A DNA stretch of 64,000 nt from Argopecten irradians (Eukaryota; Mollusca; Bivalvia; Pectinida; Pectinidae), in contig NC_091138.1 of assembly GCF_041381155.1 (NCBI RefSeq), positions 18,291,255 to 18,355,254 of the forward strand, in the 5' to 3' direction. The notes under the pieces were generated by a model. That model had not been told where the DNA came from. It saw only the letters and a program-made list of their open reading frames with translations, and searched no databases. Within the stretch, counting starts at the first letter, position 1. Every line of letters begins with the position of its first letter. Positions 22,801 through 37,800 of the stretch are shown here, piece after piece. The translations under genes were made by a program, and so were the position numbers.

Positions 22801-25800
22801 AAGGACCTTAAGACCTTTCTATTGATGAAAAGTATTTGATTCTACTATTTCCAGAATTTCAGAAGATTTTTGAAGTTTTAGCCTATTTGACCCATTTTGA
22901 CCCCGCACCTAAGGCCCCTGGGGGTCAGTCATTGAAAATTTGTTAATAGGATTAAATGGCCTTCTCATACTGATAATTCTGACAACATTTGACTCATTTC
23001 CTATTACAAATGACCAAATAATGCGCAAAAATGTGTTTTCCCAATATAAAATACAGTAAAATTAACCCCCTCCCCAGGGGGAAACTAGAGACCCCAGGGT
23101 CATATAATTCACAATTTTTGTAAAGGACCTTAAGACCTTTCTATTTATGAAAAGTATTTGATTCTACATCTATGAGTAGAGAAGAAGATTTTTGAAATTT
23201 TACTCAATTTTACCCCTTTTGGCCTCTCCCACAGCCCCCTGGGGGTGGGGACCATATAATTCACAATTTTGATTGGCCTTATACCTTAGAAGGTTTGTGC
23301 AAAATTTCATTGAAATTGATTCAGCAGTTTTGGAGAAGAAGTCGAAAATGTAAATTGTTTACGGACATACGACGCACGACGACGGACAAAAGGCGATTAG
23401 AATAGGTCACTTGAGACTTCGTCTCAGGTGACCTAAAAAGTTACTGCAATAATGTTATTGTTATGAAATGTCATACTGTTTCTGTAATTACCCACTAAAA
23501 ACCTTTAACCTCAGCATTTTAATCATGTAAGCAGGTGTATTGAGTATGTATATTATAATCGCCTCCTAAAAATTCATAACTTTGTTATTTTACAATTTTA
23601 CAATCAAATAGGGGGACCTATTCCCGATGGCGGCGGCAGCGAACTTACATCTGGGCGTGTGTATGCCGGATAGCTGTACTGCTATGGAAATCAACACCGT
23701 TTTGAATACCAGTAAGTCCGTTTAGCTACAACTATGCAAGGCGTATGGCTTTAAAAAAATTTAAAAAAAAACTTTTCTCTCACCGATCAAAGTATTCTAT
23801 GTGGCGTATGCACTTAATACGAATAATGCAGTCAATATCAGAATTTTTATGTTAAAATATATATTAAATGTTTCACCTTTCTTAATTTTGATAAGTCCAC
23901 TTTGGTAGAACGTGTTTTTTAGCTCGCCTATTCGAAGAATAGGGGGAGCTAATGTTGTCACCCGGGCGTCAGCGTTGGCGTCCCATTTCACGTTAAAGTT
24001 TTTGAGCAAGTTTCTCTTTCGTCAATTGTTTAGGCTTAAGTCATCATAAATGTTTATGATTTTATTTTCCTAATGTGTATGGATGCTGAACGTGATAATA
24101 CAACCAATTTGGGGCCCTTTAGGGTTTTTTTGAGTCTGTTAATTTGTCATATTTCCACGTTAAAGTTTTTGAGCAAGTTTCTATTTTGTCTATTGTTTAA
24201 GCTTAAGTCATCATAAATGTTTATGATTTTATTTTCCTAATGTGTATGGATGCTGAACGTGATAATACAACCAATTTGGGACCAAACTATTTCCATGTTT
24301 AAATAGTAAATACTTGAACATCAACTTCTTCTGGATAGGCGAGCTTTGCTGTTCTCCAACAGCTCTTGTTTCATTTCATTTCAACAAATTTTATTGACAA
24401 AGATGTTACAAGTCAAATGGATTAAATAACAGGCAAAGCCTATATAAATTCTCTCCAATCAATCAGCTCTTGTTACTGTTAGATATTGTCTGAGTTATAT
24501 TTGGTATTATTTTTTAGCTCTGGGTTTATTGCCTCTGGGAGAGAATAGCCTCCAAACTTCCGCAACTGTATGTTCAGAACGTGCCGAGTACGACGATTTG
24601 GCTATAGGAGGATTGTAAGACTTATATTCATATATATATATATAAACAAAATAAGTCAAATGTCCATAAAAACCACCCAATGAACGGGTGGAATGTGGTC
24701 TTTTTTTAGTCAGGTGGTTTTTAAACATAGGGAAGATTGTGTTGAAATTGTACCATTTTGGCACCTTGCAAGGCGGGAGTGTCCTTAATTCGTAGTTGCC
24801 TTGATACAGAGCTGGTCGAATGGCAGATTTGACCGTATATGTGTAAGTCATCGTACAACAAACCAATCTTGTTAGTGAATACAACTTACAACAGTTATTA
24901 TCAATAAGTATGCATAGTTACCAATATAGGTTCATAGAAAATCAAATACTATCCAACAAGTATACAATTAATTGTCGATAATGGAAAATCTGCCAAAGAA
25001 AACATTTTTGCCGACTTGAAATTTGTGAGTTAGCATGGTAACTACGTTGATTTGGGGTGCAATTGGGTGAGTTGGCCTATGCCTTTAATTAACGTAGTTT
25101 CATTAACTCTTTAGCGAAATTTTATTTTGTTATAACAAATTATTTCTTCTGGTCCATGGAGTTTGTTATAGCAATATATCACTGTATCACAGAAGCAAGC
25201 CATCGAAAACGCCAAGTCAACGGACGAATATTTGTCTCATACAATACATTGTGCTAATCACTGATATATTTGTCCTCAAACATTACAATGTACTAATCTC
25301 TGTGATATATTTGCCCCCCTATGGCAAAATGTACTAATCTTTGTAATATATTTGTTCACCTACAGTACAATGTATTAATCTTTGTGATATATTTGTCCCC
25401 CCTACAGTACAATGTGCTTATCTCTCTGACCTGATATTTGTCCCCATACAGTAAAACGTCCTATCTTTATGATCCCATGTTTGTCTCTATACAGTACAAT
25501 GTGCTAATCTCTCTGACCTGATATTTGTCCCCCTACAGTACAATGTGCTAATCTCTGTGATCTGATATTTGTCCCCCTACAGTACAATTTACTAATCTCT
25601 GTGATCTAATATTTGTCCCCCCCCCTACAGCACAATGTGGTAATCTCTGTGATCCGATATTTGTCCCCGTACAGTACAATGTACTAATCTCTGATATGAT
25701 ATTTGTCCCCGTACAGTACAATTTATTAATCTCTGTGATCCGATATATGTCTCCCTACAGTACAATTTACAAATATCTGTGATCCGATATTTGTCCTCGT

Positions 25801-28800
25801 ACATTACAATGTACTAATCTCTGTGATCTGATATTTGTCCCCGTACAGTACAATGTACTAATCTCTGTGATCTGATATATGTCTCCCTACAGTACAATTT
25901 ACTAATCTCTGTGATCTGATATATGTCTCCCTACAGTACAATTTACTAATCTCTGTGATCTGATATTTGTCCCCCTACAGTACAATGTGCTAATCTCTGT
26001 GATCTGATATTTGTCCCCGTACAGTACAATGTACTAATCTTTTGTGATATATTTGTTCCCCTGCAGTACAATTTGTTTATCTCTCTGATCTGATATTTGT
26101 CCCCGTACAGTACAATGAACTAATCTCTCTGGTCTGATATTTGTACTAATCTCTCTGATCTTACATTTGTCCCCGTACAGTACAATGTACTAATCTCCAT
26201 GATCTGATATTTTTACTAATCTCTGTAACCTGATATTTGTCCTCGTACAGTACGATGTACTAATCTCTGTTATTTGACATGTGTCTCCTATAGTACAGTA
26301 TGTGGTGTGTTTGGTGTCCTGATGCTCCTATCGACTCTGTTCGATGTTTTGTACAATCACCACCAGAGGAAATCTACCAAGACAGTCCCGCATGAGAATG
26401 GAACTTCTCCGGAGAGTAAATACCAGGTTAATGGAGATGTGGCTGAGAAACCAAAAACACCAACACAACCAGGTAATAGATACATTTCTGACTGCATGAT
26501 ATGTAAACCAGATAACCGTAACACGTATGATAAATGATAACAACAATGGCACTTGTTATACGGTGACAACAGAAATGTTGTTTTACATTAACGTTTTCCT
26601 GAACATTAAGATATAGACATGTTTTATTTTTTCTGATGGGGTGCATTACAGTATCCACACGCCTCGCTGTCTTACTCCGTTAGCACCACTATTGAATGGC
26701 ATTAAATAATGCTCATATTTCAATCAATCAAGCTGGTCTTCCATTATCCGTTTTTCCAAAAGGTGTTAAATTTAATTTGAATTTTACATGGCATACCTAA
26801 AATATTTTACAGATATTTCGTTAAAACTGAAAAAAAAGACATATCTTCACTTGTGGAGAGGCAACGAATAGTAGCCATTTTGTTATTATGACTTCGCGAA
26901 ACAATTTTCTTACAAATTAACGCATTCAGCCACATCGCTAATATGACTTTTCATGGTAATTAGATTTATAGTTGAAACAAAACCCATTCTTTTCACAAAG
27001 AAAACAGGGAAGAAAAATACGAAGAATAACACGACGCTGGTTAAAATATTAAATTATATATCAAATAGAGAGAGATAAAGGGGCTGATCGCCTCGAAAAT
27101 TTGACAATTTTTGTCCACACAGTTGGAATTACTTCTTTGTCTCAAATAGAAAAGGAAAAGATAATAAAGGAGAAAAAATTTTTTTTGAAAGTTTAGTGAA
27201 TTTGGCTCTTTTTGTCCCTGGTTCGGTGTCGTGAGAGTTATACTGACCATTTTGTGTTCACCTGTGCATTTTGAAAATTAGGTCAATATCAGTTTTGGAG
27301 AAGAAGTTAAAAATGTACCAGCAAATCATAGGAGTAATATTTAAAATGAAAATAAAATCATTTGCCTTAAAGATGCTCCACCGCCGACAGAGCATAGATG
27401 GTACCCGTCATTTGAACAATAATTGATGTTTAATCATGTATATATATATGTCTAATCAACTCAAAAAATTATATAAAATAAATGATTTTGCTTTCGGTGC
27501 ATGCGCAATCAGTATTGCATTCCAAATAGGATATAGTGCCACGGAAGTTTTTCGGGATGCAATTAATTATTTTTAATATTTTTATCTTGAAGTAAAATAA
27601 AAAGCTCAGACTTTTCAATGGTGGTAATGGTATAAAGTAAGTAACTTTTATACCTGAAGAAAAATACGAAATCGTCTGGTCTTGTTTTTGATAGAAAAAA
27701 ATATCATTTGTCAGCGGTGGAGCATCTTTAAAACCATGATTCTTTTTAAAAATCATTGTCTTTACCTTTGTTGGGACAAGCTACATGTATTTGGGAATGT
27801 GCTAACTCTACTAACCATTACTAAGTAAGGAATGTTATCCTATATTATTCCAAAATCGAGTAACTATATATATTAAGCAGTCTGCGGGAAATTAACAAGA
27901 GGAATAGAACGAGATGTTCTGTAAGGAGAAATCGTTCTGTGGTCCGGACTCAAATAATCATCCATTTAATTATTTTATTTTTAAGGAATCCTGGCGAAAC
28001 TTGCCATGACATTTTCTGTGTACACCAATGGTAAGAAGCTGATCAGCACAGAACAAGGAGGTGGAGCTCTCAGTGCCATCAACGGTATCCGATTCATCAG
28101 TATCACATGGGTAGTTCTAGGACATTCATTTTCTTCTGCTCTAAACACTATGCGTAAGTATTGGTTTTGAATAAGACAACAACTAAAATAGCAATTAACT
28201 GAAATTGGTTATAAAGTATTAAACTTTCAACAGTATCACATGTTCAAAAAAGGCTATATGTATCATTTAATTCATGTTCAAATAAAGACCGAGAGCAGTG
28301 CAGTGGAAAAAAGGACTTTTTTTTATATAACTATACTAATGAAAAAGTTAAAAATAGTAATACATTGACACCAGGATGACTGATTTTGTTTAAAATTTGA
28401 GAGATTTTGGTTTGAAGTGGCTGATCTAACATATCTATTGTACAAGCAGGTAGGGCGTTAGGATTGTACCTGCTGCCCCTATTGCATGATCGTAAAAGGC
28501 GACTAAATTTAGGATCTTATCTTTACTCTTCTTTCTATCGGACTTTATCTTTCCTAATGCCTCCCTTGGCACCGTCTCACATTTGGCCTCGAGTTGAGCG
28601 CTCAAGGAGTGGGACTACTGGTTCGCCCGTTGTCAGGATTATGCGACCGGGTGGGGTGTGTTGCTTGGTGTCCTCGGAGGCATGCTTCAGTGATATAGCA
28701 CTATAAAAAGGGCAACAGTTCCACTGTAGAAGAATACACAACATGAATATACCACAGTCTCCCAAAACACGCACCTCGCACAACTTGCACGCAACACACC

Positions 28801-31800
28801 GCATACATGGGATACCGACCTTACATGGCCATAGCTGTTAATAGGACGTTAATTAATCAAACAAACAAGTACAAGTAACCTAGAATTTCCTGACCAGTAT
28901 ATTACACAATTATTCTACATTAGCTAATGACTGTTTATTTTTATCATATCACCTATTTACAGAGAATCCTACTTTTATAAGAGAACTTTTGAGCAATTCT
29001 ACATATTGACTTTATTTTAATCATATCACCTCTTTACAGAGAATCCTACTTTTATAAGAGAATTCATAAGCAATTGGTCGTCAATGCCAATGGTCAATGC
29101 CCTCCTATCTGTGGACTCATTTTTTACTCTAAGGTAGGTCGTATATGTGACGGCGACTGCGAAAATGGGTACAGATGCGGCAAGCCTCATTCTGAGAAAA
29201 AGCCGTCTAAAATCACGAGACATTTTGCTGTATTTTTCTGTGACGTGATCGAAGACTTTTTATTATTTTTTTTCACACAATATATTGACTAGTCTAGCAA
29301 CACATAAGCTTGGACACCATGAAATGTACAATATAATTAAAGTCAATTTATTACTTTGTTTATCAACAGTAATAAACAACTGTTTGATCTCGTAAATTCT
29401 TTTATTCTTCGATCGGCAGATCCAATTATCTTTGCTTCTTGCCGACAAACTTGATAACTGCTGTGAAGACATGATGTGTTAAATAAAATACGACACTGAA
29501 TTAAATGTGTTACTTATTATATTGGCTCATGAGTTAATTGTTTTGTTTCAAAATAATAAATGTGCATTGTTAATATACTGGAATCCCAAAGATGACACAA
29601 GCTTACGCATATTTATAGAAGCACGGACCCGAACGCACCCGGTGTTTACGGGAGATCACTCTAGTTAGTTTCTTAGTGGCGTAATGACAACAACACGTAC
29701 GTTTACATCTCTCTGAATTGTCATAGTGTGTAATCTGCAATGATGATTACTTGATCAATGAAAACCAAGCCCGGTAGGTGAGATACGATGTTATATTAAT
29801 GAAGGAACGTTCAAACTGAGTAGTTAAAGTAGTATCACTTTATACTTCGCGATGTTGTGAAACGCGTATCATACGTAAGCTTATACGTATTCGACAGTTT
29901 GAATTAATGTACCATGGCACGAAATCATGTTAGACTTGAATCATTAAAATGAGTCAACTATCTACTGCAACGAACAATAGTTGTTGTAGCATTCCAGCAG
30001 AAATTATTTTGAATCAGGATAAACCATTTATAGATGAAATAGAGACTGTTGATCAACTTTATTATTCAAGACTGTACACATCATCCGAGGGTAGCGCCGA
30101 TGCTTTCAGAGAACTTTCGTCAGATTCCAGTGAAGACGAGTGTAATTACGAGTCCGATAAGTCATCAGATGATAATGATGTTGTATTTGTTTCAACAGAT
30201 CCCACTGAATGTGACACTATTGAATATATAGCACAGGCAAAATTTCGTAATGACACATGTGGCTGTAAAGTGTATGGTGGAGAAGCATGTAGTGTAAAAA
30301 TAGACTTAGAATCGGCATTTTAATTTAGAGAACATTGTCACCAATTAACACATGATGAACTAGATATTACTGTTAAGGCTGAGCTATTTGCTCATCATAA
30401 ATCTGGCAGTCATACCCAATCTAAGAAACACAAGATAAAGGAACGAGAGCGACCATATCAGGAGTTTTATTTCAATGGAATCCGTGTTTGTAGAACTACA
30501 TTTTGTTTTATTCATGGCATCAGCAAGAACAAATTACAGGCAATTAGTAAGTCACTAGATACTGTTGGTTTGATGCCACGAAAACATGGAAATTCTGGAA
30601 AAGCTCCGCATAATGCTCTCTCTGTACAAGACAGACAGAATATCAAGACATTCTTGTCAAAATTTGCTAGAGACAATGCATTGCCTATTCCGGGAAGATT
30701 ACCAAATTACAGGTCTGAAAAAGTGCTTCTTCTTCCCTCGGATACAACTGCCATGGACATTTTTGAAAAGTTTGATTCACTGGCCGGCAAAATGAATTAT
30801 AGACGAGTGAGTCTACGCACCTTCCAAAGAGTATGGCATGATCTATGCCCATATATCACAGTCATGAAACCATGTACAGACTTGTGTAACTCTTGCCAAA
30901 TTTTTTCATTGAAATTATCTGCTACTGGTTCAATAAATGATGATGAAAAGAAACAAGTCTTGGAGGAATACTGTACTCATATAAGTCAGGCAAAACAACA
31001 GAGAGATGTATACAGAAAGCAGTGCACAGAGAGTAAAGAAAAGTTCAAGTTATTGTCAGAAGCAGAGAAGACAACAGGTAATTAATAATAATGAAATACA
31101 AATTAATATTTACATTTTTTGCTGAGCAATAGATTCTTCAGATAGACATCTTTAAATAAAGCATATCAGAATTATTCAAAGTTTATATAGATTATTATTT
31201 TAAACAGGTTCCAAGTCTGCTATTACAGCTTTTCAGCCTAGCTTTCAGTAGACTAGAATGTTAAGATAAAGACCACTCGTGTATACATACCGGGGTATAT
31301 AATATTACATGAAATGCCTTTCAATTTTTTTTACATAAAAAACCTTTAAATTTTTATTCATGAATTGGGAAAAAATCTGAATGTTCATAATGAAATCTTA
31401 TTTGATTTCAATTAAACTTAACTACATGTACAATGTATTTGATTTTTAAGAACAAATGTATTTATCAAATTAATTATATATAAAAAAAAAACAAATATAC
31501 TTGATGTAGTAATGCTCATGTTATGTAGAAATGTATACGGTTGTCTTTATTTCTTTGTAGGCAATTCACTCTGTACAGTTGATGGTGCTTTCCACTATTC
31601 CTGGGATTTCGCACAAGTTCATTTTCCCCATCATGCTCAACAAGTTGGTCCAATCTTCTTTAAGACACCAAGGAAATGCAGTGTCTTTGGAATCTGCTCG
31701 GAAGGTTCAGGTAATTAACCCCCGAGTTTTACTTTAATAAGCTTAAGATAATCATAAAACCAATTAATTAATTGATCTTTAAAATACATCAGTTTTATGA

Positions 31801-34800
31801 TTTGCAAATTAAATCAAATCAAACATAATCAATTATTGGTAATCTAAATTACATGTATATCATTTACCTTAAACACCTTTTTATTGAAAATTTCCTTTAA
31901 TGATATGAGATTTCAATTAAAAATTGAGTGACAGTGATGATTCCAGTGGTACACATTTGTTGATATTGCCAATGAAACTGGTAGGAATTAACTACAGTAC
32001 TCCTTTACTTGATCAATACATTGTAATTATTCAACAGGACAGCTAGTTTTCTATTTGGTGGATGAGGCTGAAAGTTCAGGAGTAGGAAAGGGAGCTAACT
32101 CAGTTATCAGCATGGTCCATCACTATTTTCATCATCATGGACATGGAGAAGAGATCGCCAACATCCATTTTGACAACTGCAGTGGACAGAATAAAAACAA
32201 CATTGTGTTGTGGTATGCCCTTTGGAGGGTGATAGTTGGTAAGTCCCCTTCATAGGTTTGTTAGGCTTCATCCACAATTTTGTATGTATATATGCTGATC
32301 TTAAAATTTTCATTTCTCCATATATAGAATTATGACATTTTCCTGTTTTAATAAACCAAATTGTGCAATACAATGATGGAATTTCATATTTCAGACATTT
32401 GAGATTTAAAAGTCAATACCACATCATGACCTGATTAATTTGTAGCATTAGAACTACATGAATACCTTGAGATTGGGTGGGGAGGTTTAATATATGTATA
32501 GATTAGTCACTGACTTTCAGTTTTTACTATTTTAGTCATCAATCAGTCTACAATTTAAATAGTTTGTTTCTCAAAAGATCAAATTAAAATATTCAAATTT
32601 GGAACTTATTATAGATTTGCAACAATTAATTATAAATATTTTTTTTATATTGATATTGTATAGCAGTAGTACCTATAATTTCCTTCTAATGGTAATTTTT
32701 AAAGTTTTTTGTAGAACAATGAACTCATTTTTTGTTTTATTGTATAAACAGGTCTTCATGTTGGTATCCAGTACTCGATGATGATTGCTGGCCATACAAA
32801 GTTTGATCCTGACTGGCATTTTGGTGTGTGGAAATTGCGCTGGAGATCTAGTAATGCTGAAAGTTTAGAGGAGGTTGCTCGCACAGTTACAACTTCATCA
32901 CGGAGTGGACACAATATTCCACAGTTGGTTCAAGATGAGGAAAAACCAGTCATCTTTAGGGACTGGAAGTGTTACCTGAAACAATACTTCAAGCCATTGA
33001 AAAACCTGACAAAATACCACCATTTTCTTGTGGAATCTACAAAGCCAGGTGAAGTGTTGTGTAAGGAAGTCGGTGACTCACTTCCAGTGTCAGTCAATCT
33101 ACTTAAGAGAAAGGAAATCCTTCCATCTGCAGAAGATGAACCAGAGGAAATTGTGTCAAAAGGACTAGATCCTTCTAGACAATGGTACTTATATGACAAT
33201 ATTAGGGAATTTTGTAAAAGTGAAAGTTCAAAAAACATTACCTGTCCAAAACCCACTGTACCAAAGTCAGAAATGGATCTGACAGAAAGCAACCAAGTAC
33301 CAAATGTTCCATGCTACTGTTACTTTTACGATGAAAATGACTGCTATATTACATTGTTCACATTTGTAAGGCGTGTCTTGTCTTCAAAAGATCTGTAGTG
33401 ATGGAAATAAGTTTATTTTATGTAGGAATTTGTGAGCGGATATTCCTTTTGACAACAGAACTTTTTGTCTTTAGATGTATATGTATATATACACATAACC
33501 TTTGATTCTACCACCTAGTGTTGGACTGATTATTGTTTTTAATTGATGATCGATCGATTATGATTTTCCTAAAGACTATCGATTATGAAATTCAATAATC
33601 AATTATTAAAATGGGAGATAACTTGTGCTTATTTTATATTGTTCTGAACCTTTATTATTTGTATATTGGTGTAAAACAAATTTTCTCAAAATGTCTTAGA
33701 CATGTTAGATAAACAATAATTTGAATTAAAAAAAACACTTCGTTGAACCGTTGCCACAAGATATCTTTCTAAAATTCTTCAGAGAAAATAAAAGGTTGAA
33801 TACATAAATATAAAAAAAGTTTTCTATAAATGTAATCCAAATTCAAAATTGATAATTAGTAGGTTGTCCTAAACCGATCATTGAATGTGATTTTACAACC
33901 GATTATTAACACTAAGTAGCCTTCACTGTTTGTTTTTATTGACTGTCTCCCAATTTTTATCTATTCCTAGTGGATATACTAGTACTATTAAACTTAGACT
34001 GATTTTAAAGTTGGAAATTAAAAGTAATTGAGGATCAATATTACTAATATATTAGACACAAAATTAGTACTGATGTAGGGAAGTGAAGTAAGGCTGTGTG
34101 CATATGAATTTTACATGTATATATATAAATCGGTGTGATTTAAACGGCCCCCTCCCACTTCCTTTTCCATTTTTACCTGACTTTTCCAGCCTATTTCTAC
34201 CAATTCTCAGTAATTATTCCAATATTTTACTGAATGTTATTATTTTGCTAGCTTCATGATCTATCAAACATTTAAGAAGTGTGATCATTTCAATATTTAT
34301 GGCTTTGGAGTTAATATTTAGATTTTGAATTCTTTCAAAAATTTTGACATTAGATTATCTCCCTTTGATGTATATACATTTGTACGTGTAACGACGTTTT
34401 AAAATGATATGGACAATTTATTTTTCGTAATTAAGAAGGGATAACATAAAATATTTGTTTGGTTTTGAAATATATGTTGTATTTCAAAAGTATTGACATG
34501 TCAATATATCCCTTTTGTTATGTGTTGCAAATATTATACTTTTATGACGTTATTTGACTTTTGTGTTTTCTGTGTTCAGTGAAGTGATACAGGTAAACAA
34601 ACAAATTTTTCTCCATAACCGTACCACATAGAGACCTAATTTTTTGGATTTACATAATTTATAATGTAAGCTTGCAAAAAATGTATAAAACTCAATTTGT
34701 CAATTTTCCTCATCTGACCCCATTTTCGCCGTCGCCGTCACATATAACTTATGTAATGGGACTTGTTGTCAGTGTATTTCACCGGGTCGCGAATATATGT

Positions 34801-37800
34801 CCAAATCAAATACAATTAGATTACTCATAAACCGTAAAGATCTGTAAGAAGGGTATTATGTATTAAGTTAATTGTATGTACAAGCGATTAAAAAATCAGT
34901 CTGGAAATGATGTTTGTGGTATGTTATATGTAAAAATAACACAATGACACAGTCTAATTTGTCCTTTTTGGCCCTTAAACGAAATTGTCAAGTTTTCAAA
35001 ACTGTTATTTATTGATTCAATTGAAAAATTGTCAAGTTTTCAAAACTGTTATTTATTGATTCAATTGAAAAATTGTCAAGTTTTCAAAACTGTTATTTAT
35101 TGATTCAATTGAAATTGAGAATGACGAATAAATCTTTGATATGTTAGGTATGGTTGTTGTTTACCATTGAAGTTGCTATGGTAACCAACCTAAATATACA
35201 TACAGTATGAAATGTGGAAATTGTCGATTTGTAAAGAACATGGAGCGTATCTTCATATTGATTTTGCATGTTATTGATTCTTAGATTACAATTACAATAT
35301 TTTCTTACGCAATGCATATTTCGGATAGTTATCATGGAAAATAAGGCAGCAAAATCAGAAAACAGTCATAATAATTGAATTAGAGATAAACTTAATATAT
35401 AAAATACAACAATTTATTTTCTTAATACTTCAAAATAGCGATAGATGTGTGGGCCATGAAGAGCCCAAACTATACATAGTCCTTTGTTGTATACGTTACT
35501 GAGAACATAGTCTGACGACGATATTTCTATCCGCGACTTAAGCTCAAATTTTCAAAAAAGTACCATAGAATATTTAACAAATTTAATTTCTGTTACGTAC
35601 GTCATTTTCAATTGTCAGTTTTTCACTTGGTTACAGTGGACTACTGGTATCTTACCTGTTTATGAAGGAGATGAAGAGGGAGAAGGGACGAATCAACTGG
35701 TTCATGTTCTACTTCCACCGTTTTTGGAGGTCAGTAACTTTTGATATATCATGTATTGTGGACATATGGATGATATTAGGAGTGAGACATTTTGATAACA
35801 TGCACATAAAATTCCAGCTTCTAGTACCAAACTGATAGGAATTTCTTTTGAGAATAGTAAGTATATATTGTATATTGAGTTTTTCCACCTGTCCTATGTA
35901 ATAATTAATTTTTTTGTATTCAATTGTAACAAACAGTCCTAATAAAAGATTAGAACAATCACTCTAACACATTATCAGAACAAAAAAGTATTATCTATCG
36001 GCAAAGGAAGACATAAAACAAAAATTCATAGTCAAATTATTTGATCTCACCAAATGGCAAAATAGCTGCATAGAGGTCTGTGATAGCAATCGAAATCATT
36101 TGGAACAATTAAGTTTTATCATATTGCTAATAAAGCCCCATCTGTCGTATCTACAGTTAAATCTTGATTGGCTTTGTGATATGATTTGTATTGACCTTTG
36201 GTCTTTCTATATTTAAAAGGCTTACGCCGGCGTATATGTTGGTGCTATTTTTGGACATGTCCCTATTCCGGTACCTGGGCGATGGACCTTTCTGGGCTAA
36301 AGAAGGAATAGAACCATTTTGTAAAGATACTTGGTGGACGAACCTTCTCTATATCAACAATTTATATAGAAATAAAGAAATGGTAAATACATAAAACGAG
36401 GAATACCACAACATACGTAGGTGGTTATTTTCGCGGGTCAAAATTTTCGGCATTTGAACTAAAACGATGAAATAATTTCTCGCAATTAGGCTTTAAGGGT
36501 CTAGATGATTCAACCATTTCTCACTATTCCGCGTACCAAATAAGGGGTATCACTTTGGGCCGTTTAACGGCAACTCAGTGATAAGCAAAATATTTTGCAT
36601 GAAGATACCTTAGGGTCAGCTGCATATTGTTTGCTAGTCAGAATATCCTATTTTTTCTGCGCTCATGGTCATTTCAGAGGTCAAATGATAGATTCTTAAT
36701 TCACATTTTCATTGTGTAAGTCCTAATTAATTAAATGTTAGAATAGAAATAATATTATTCTGCAGTTTTTGCATGTAAATATTGGGTTTGTTACGTTCAG
36801 TTCAGAAAATTTATTAGAATTTTTAAAACGTAGGTCACAGTGGTGGCTAAGTTAAGTATCTGTTCTATTTTAGCAATAAAAGCTTTCATATATTTTGCTA
36901 AAAGAAAACAAAAACAAAAGGTGATTGACAAACCATATTTAGCACAATGTACAAAACTAAACCGACCCGATCCTTTTTACACTATACCTCTGCCTGAGAC
37001 CCTCAAACCACCTGTCGTGGTTTGGCGCCAATGTAGAAGAACAGGGAAAATTAAGCATTTCTGTCGTGTGCCCCGAAAGGAATCAATGTAGAAAACTACG
37101 GCTGTACCGATTGAGCCAATTAAGCATGCTGCGTCAGCTGAGTGACAGAGGCTGTGTTTAAAACTGCACACAAACCCGCTCCTTTACAATTGAAGTCTGC
37201 TCTTTACTAGATTGATGACAGTCATAATTATATAGATACTGAAAAACGAAATATGTCTTTTTTTCAGTGTTTTGGTTGGGCCTGGTATCTGGCCAACGAC
37301 ATGCAGTTCTACGTGGTGAGCCCACTCCTTCTGGTGCCGTTATACTTGTAAGTGACCTGTGGTTAATAATGGTGTGTAGGAATCATATACAATTATAAAT
37401 ATAACAAGATCGTTCTCATTTCATTCATTAGTGTTTCTTTAAACTTATTCATTTTTATTACTTTTTTAAGTCAAATCATATCATATCATATACCTTATGT
37501 GTCAAAGCTATATTTATCATACCTGTTTCACAGAATGTCAGTTCTGGTTCTCTATATTATCATTTCAGCTCCAAGAAGATAGGACTTTTTGTCAACAGTT
37601 TAGCCTTGTTGGGGATCACTATAGCAACTGCCGTAGTATCGAGCCGTTACGAGCTGGATGTGGCTTCGTTCTCGGCTGATAATTTAATGTAAGTTGTAAT
37701 ATCAGTAATATACTTCACGTAACTGCTACTGTGTGGATGCTGTTTGGAAAGAAAAATTTTACCAGCTTGTCATTTTCACAAGGATATTTGTATATATAAT

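Larger units (their letters stand above)
29146..34742 (+). mobile_element. 5.6-kb TIR DNA transposon with DUF7869-like DDE gene, in NRF-6-like intron 6
   Basis: Inverted terminal repeats of at least 24 bp bound the element: TGTGACGGCGAC...AAAATGGG at 29146-29169 and its complement at 34719-34742, with one mismatch. Similarity continues inward with small gaps. TATA flanks it on both sides (29142-29145 and 34743-34746), consistent with a 4-bp target duplication. It carries one spliced gene on the + strand and lies 12 bp beyond the exon 6 donor. The superfamily cannot be settled by eye. Confidence 0.82.

Noticed and set aside
24507-24884. 125-codon - strand frame in intron 3
   Set aside because: No family likeness, no splice context, and it overlaps AT-rich microsatellite (TATATATATATA); not enough to call a gene.
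25238-26298. CRISPR-like regular repeats
   Set aside because: The units are contiguous with no unique spacers, and the genome is eukaryotic; it is a minisatellite.
36840-37091. 83-codon frame in intron 8
   Set aside because: The flanking exons 8 and 9 join in phase without it and no splice sites frame it.
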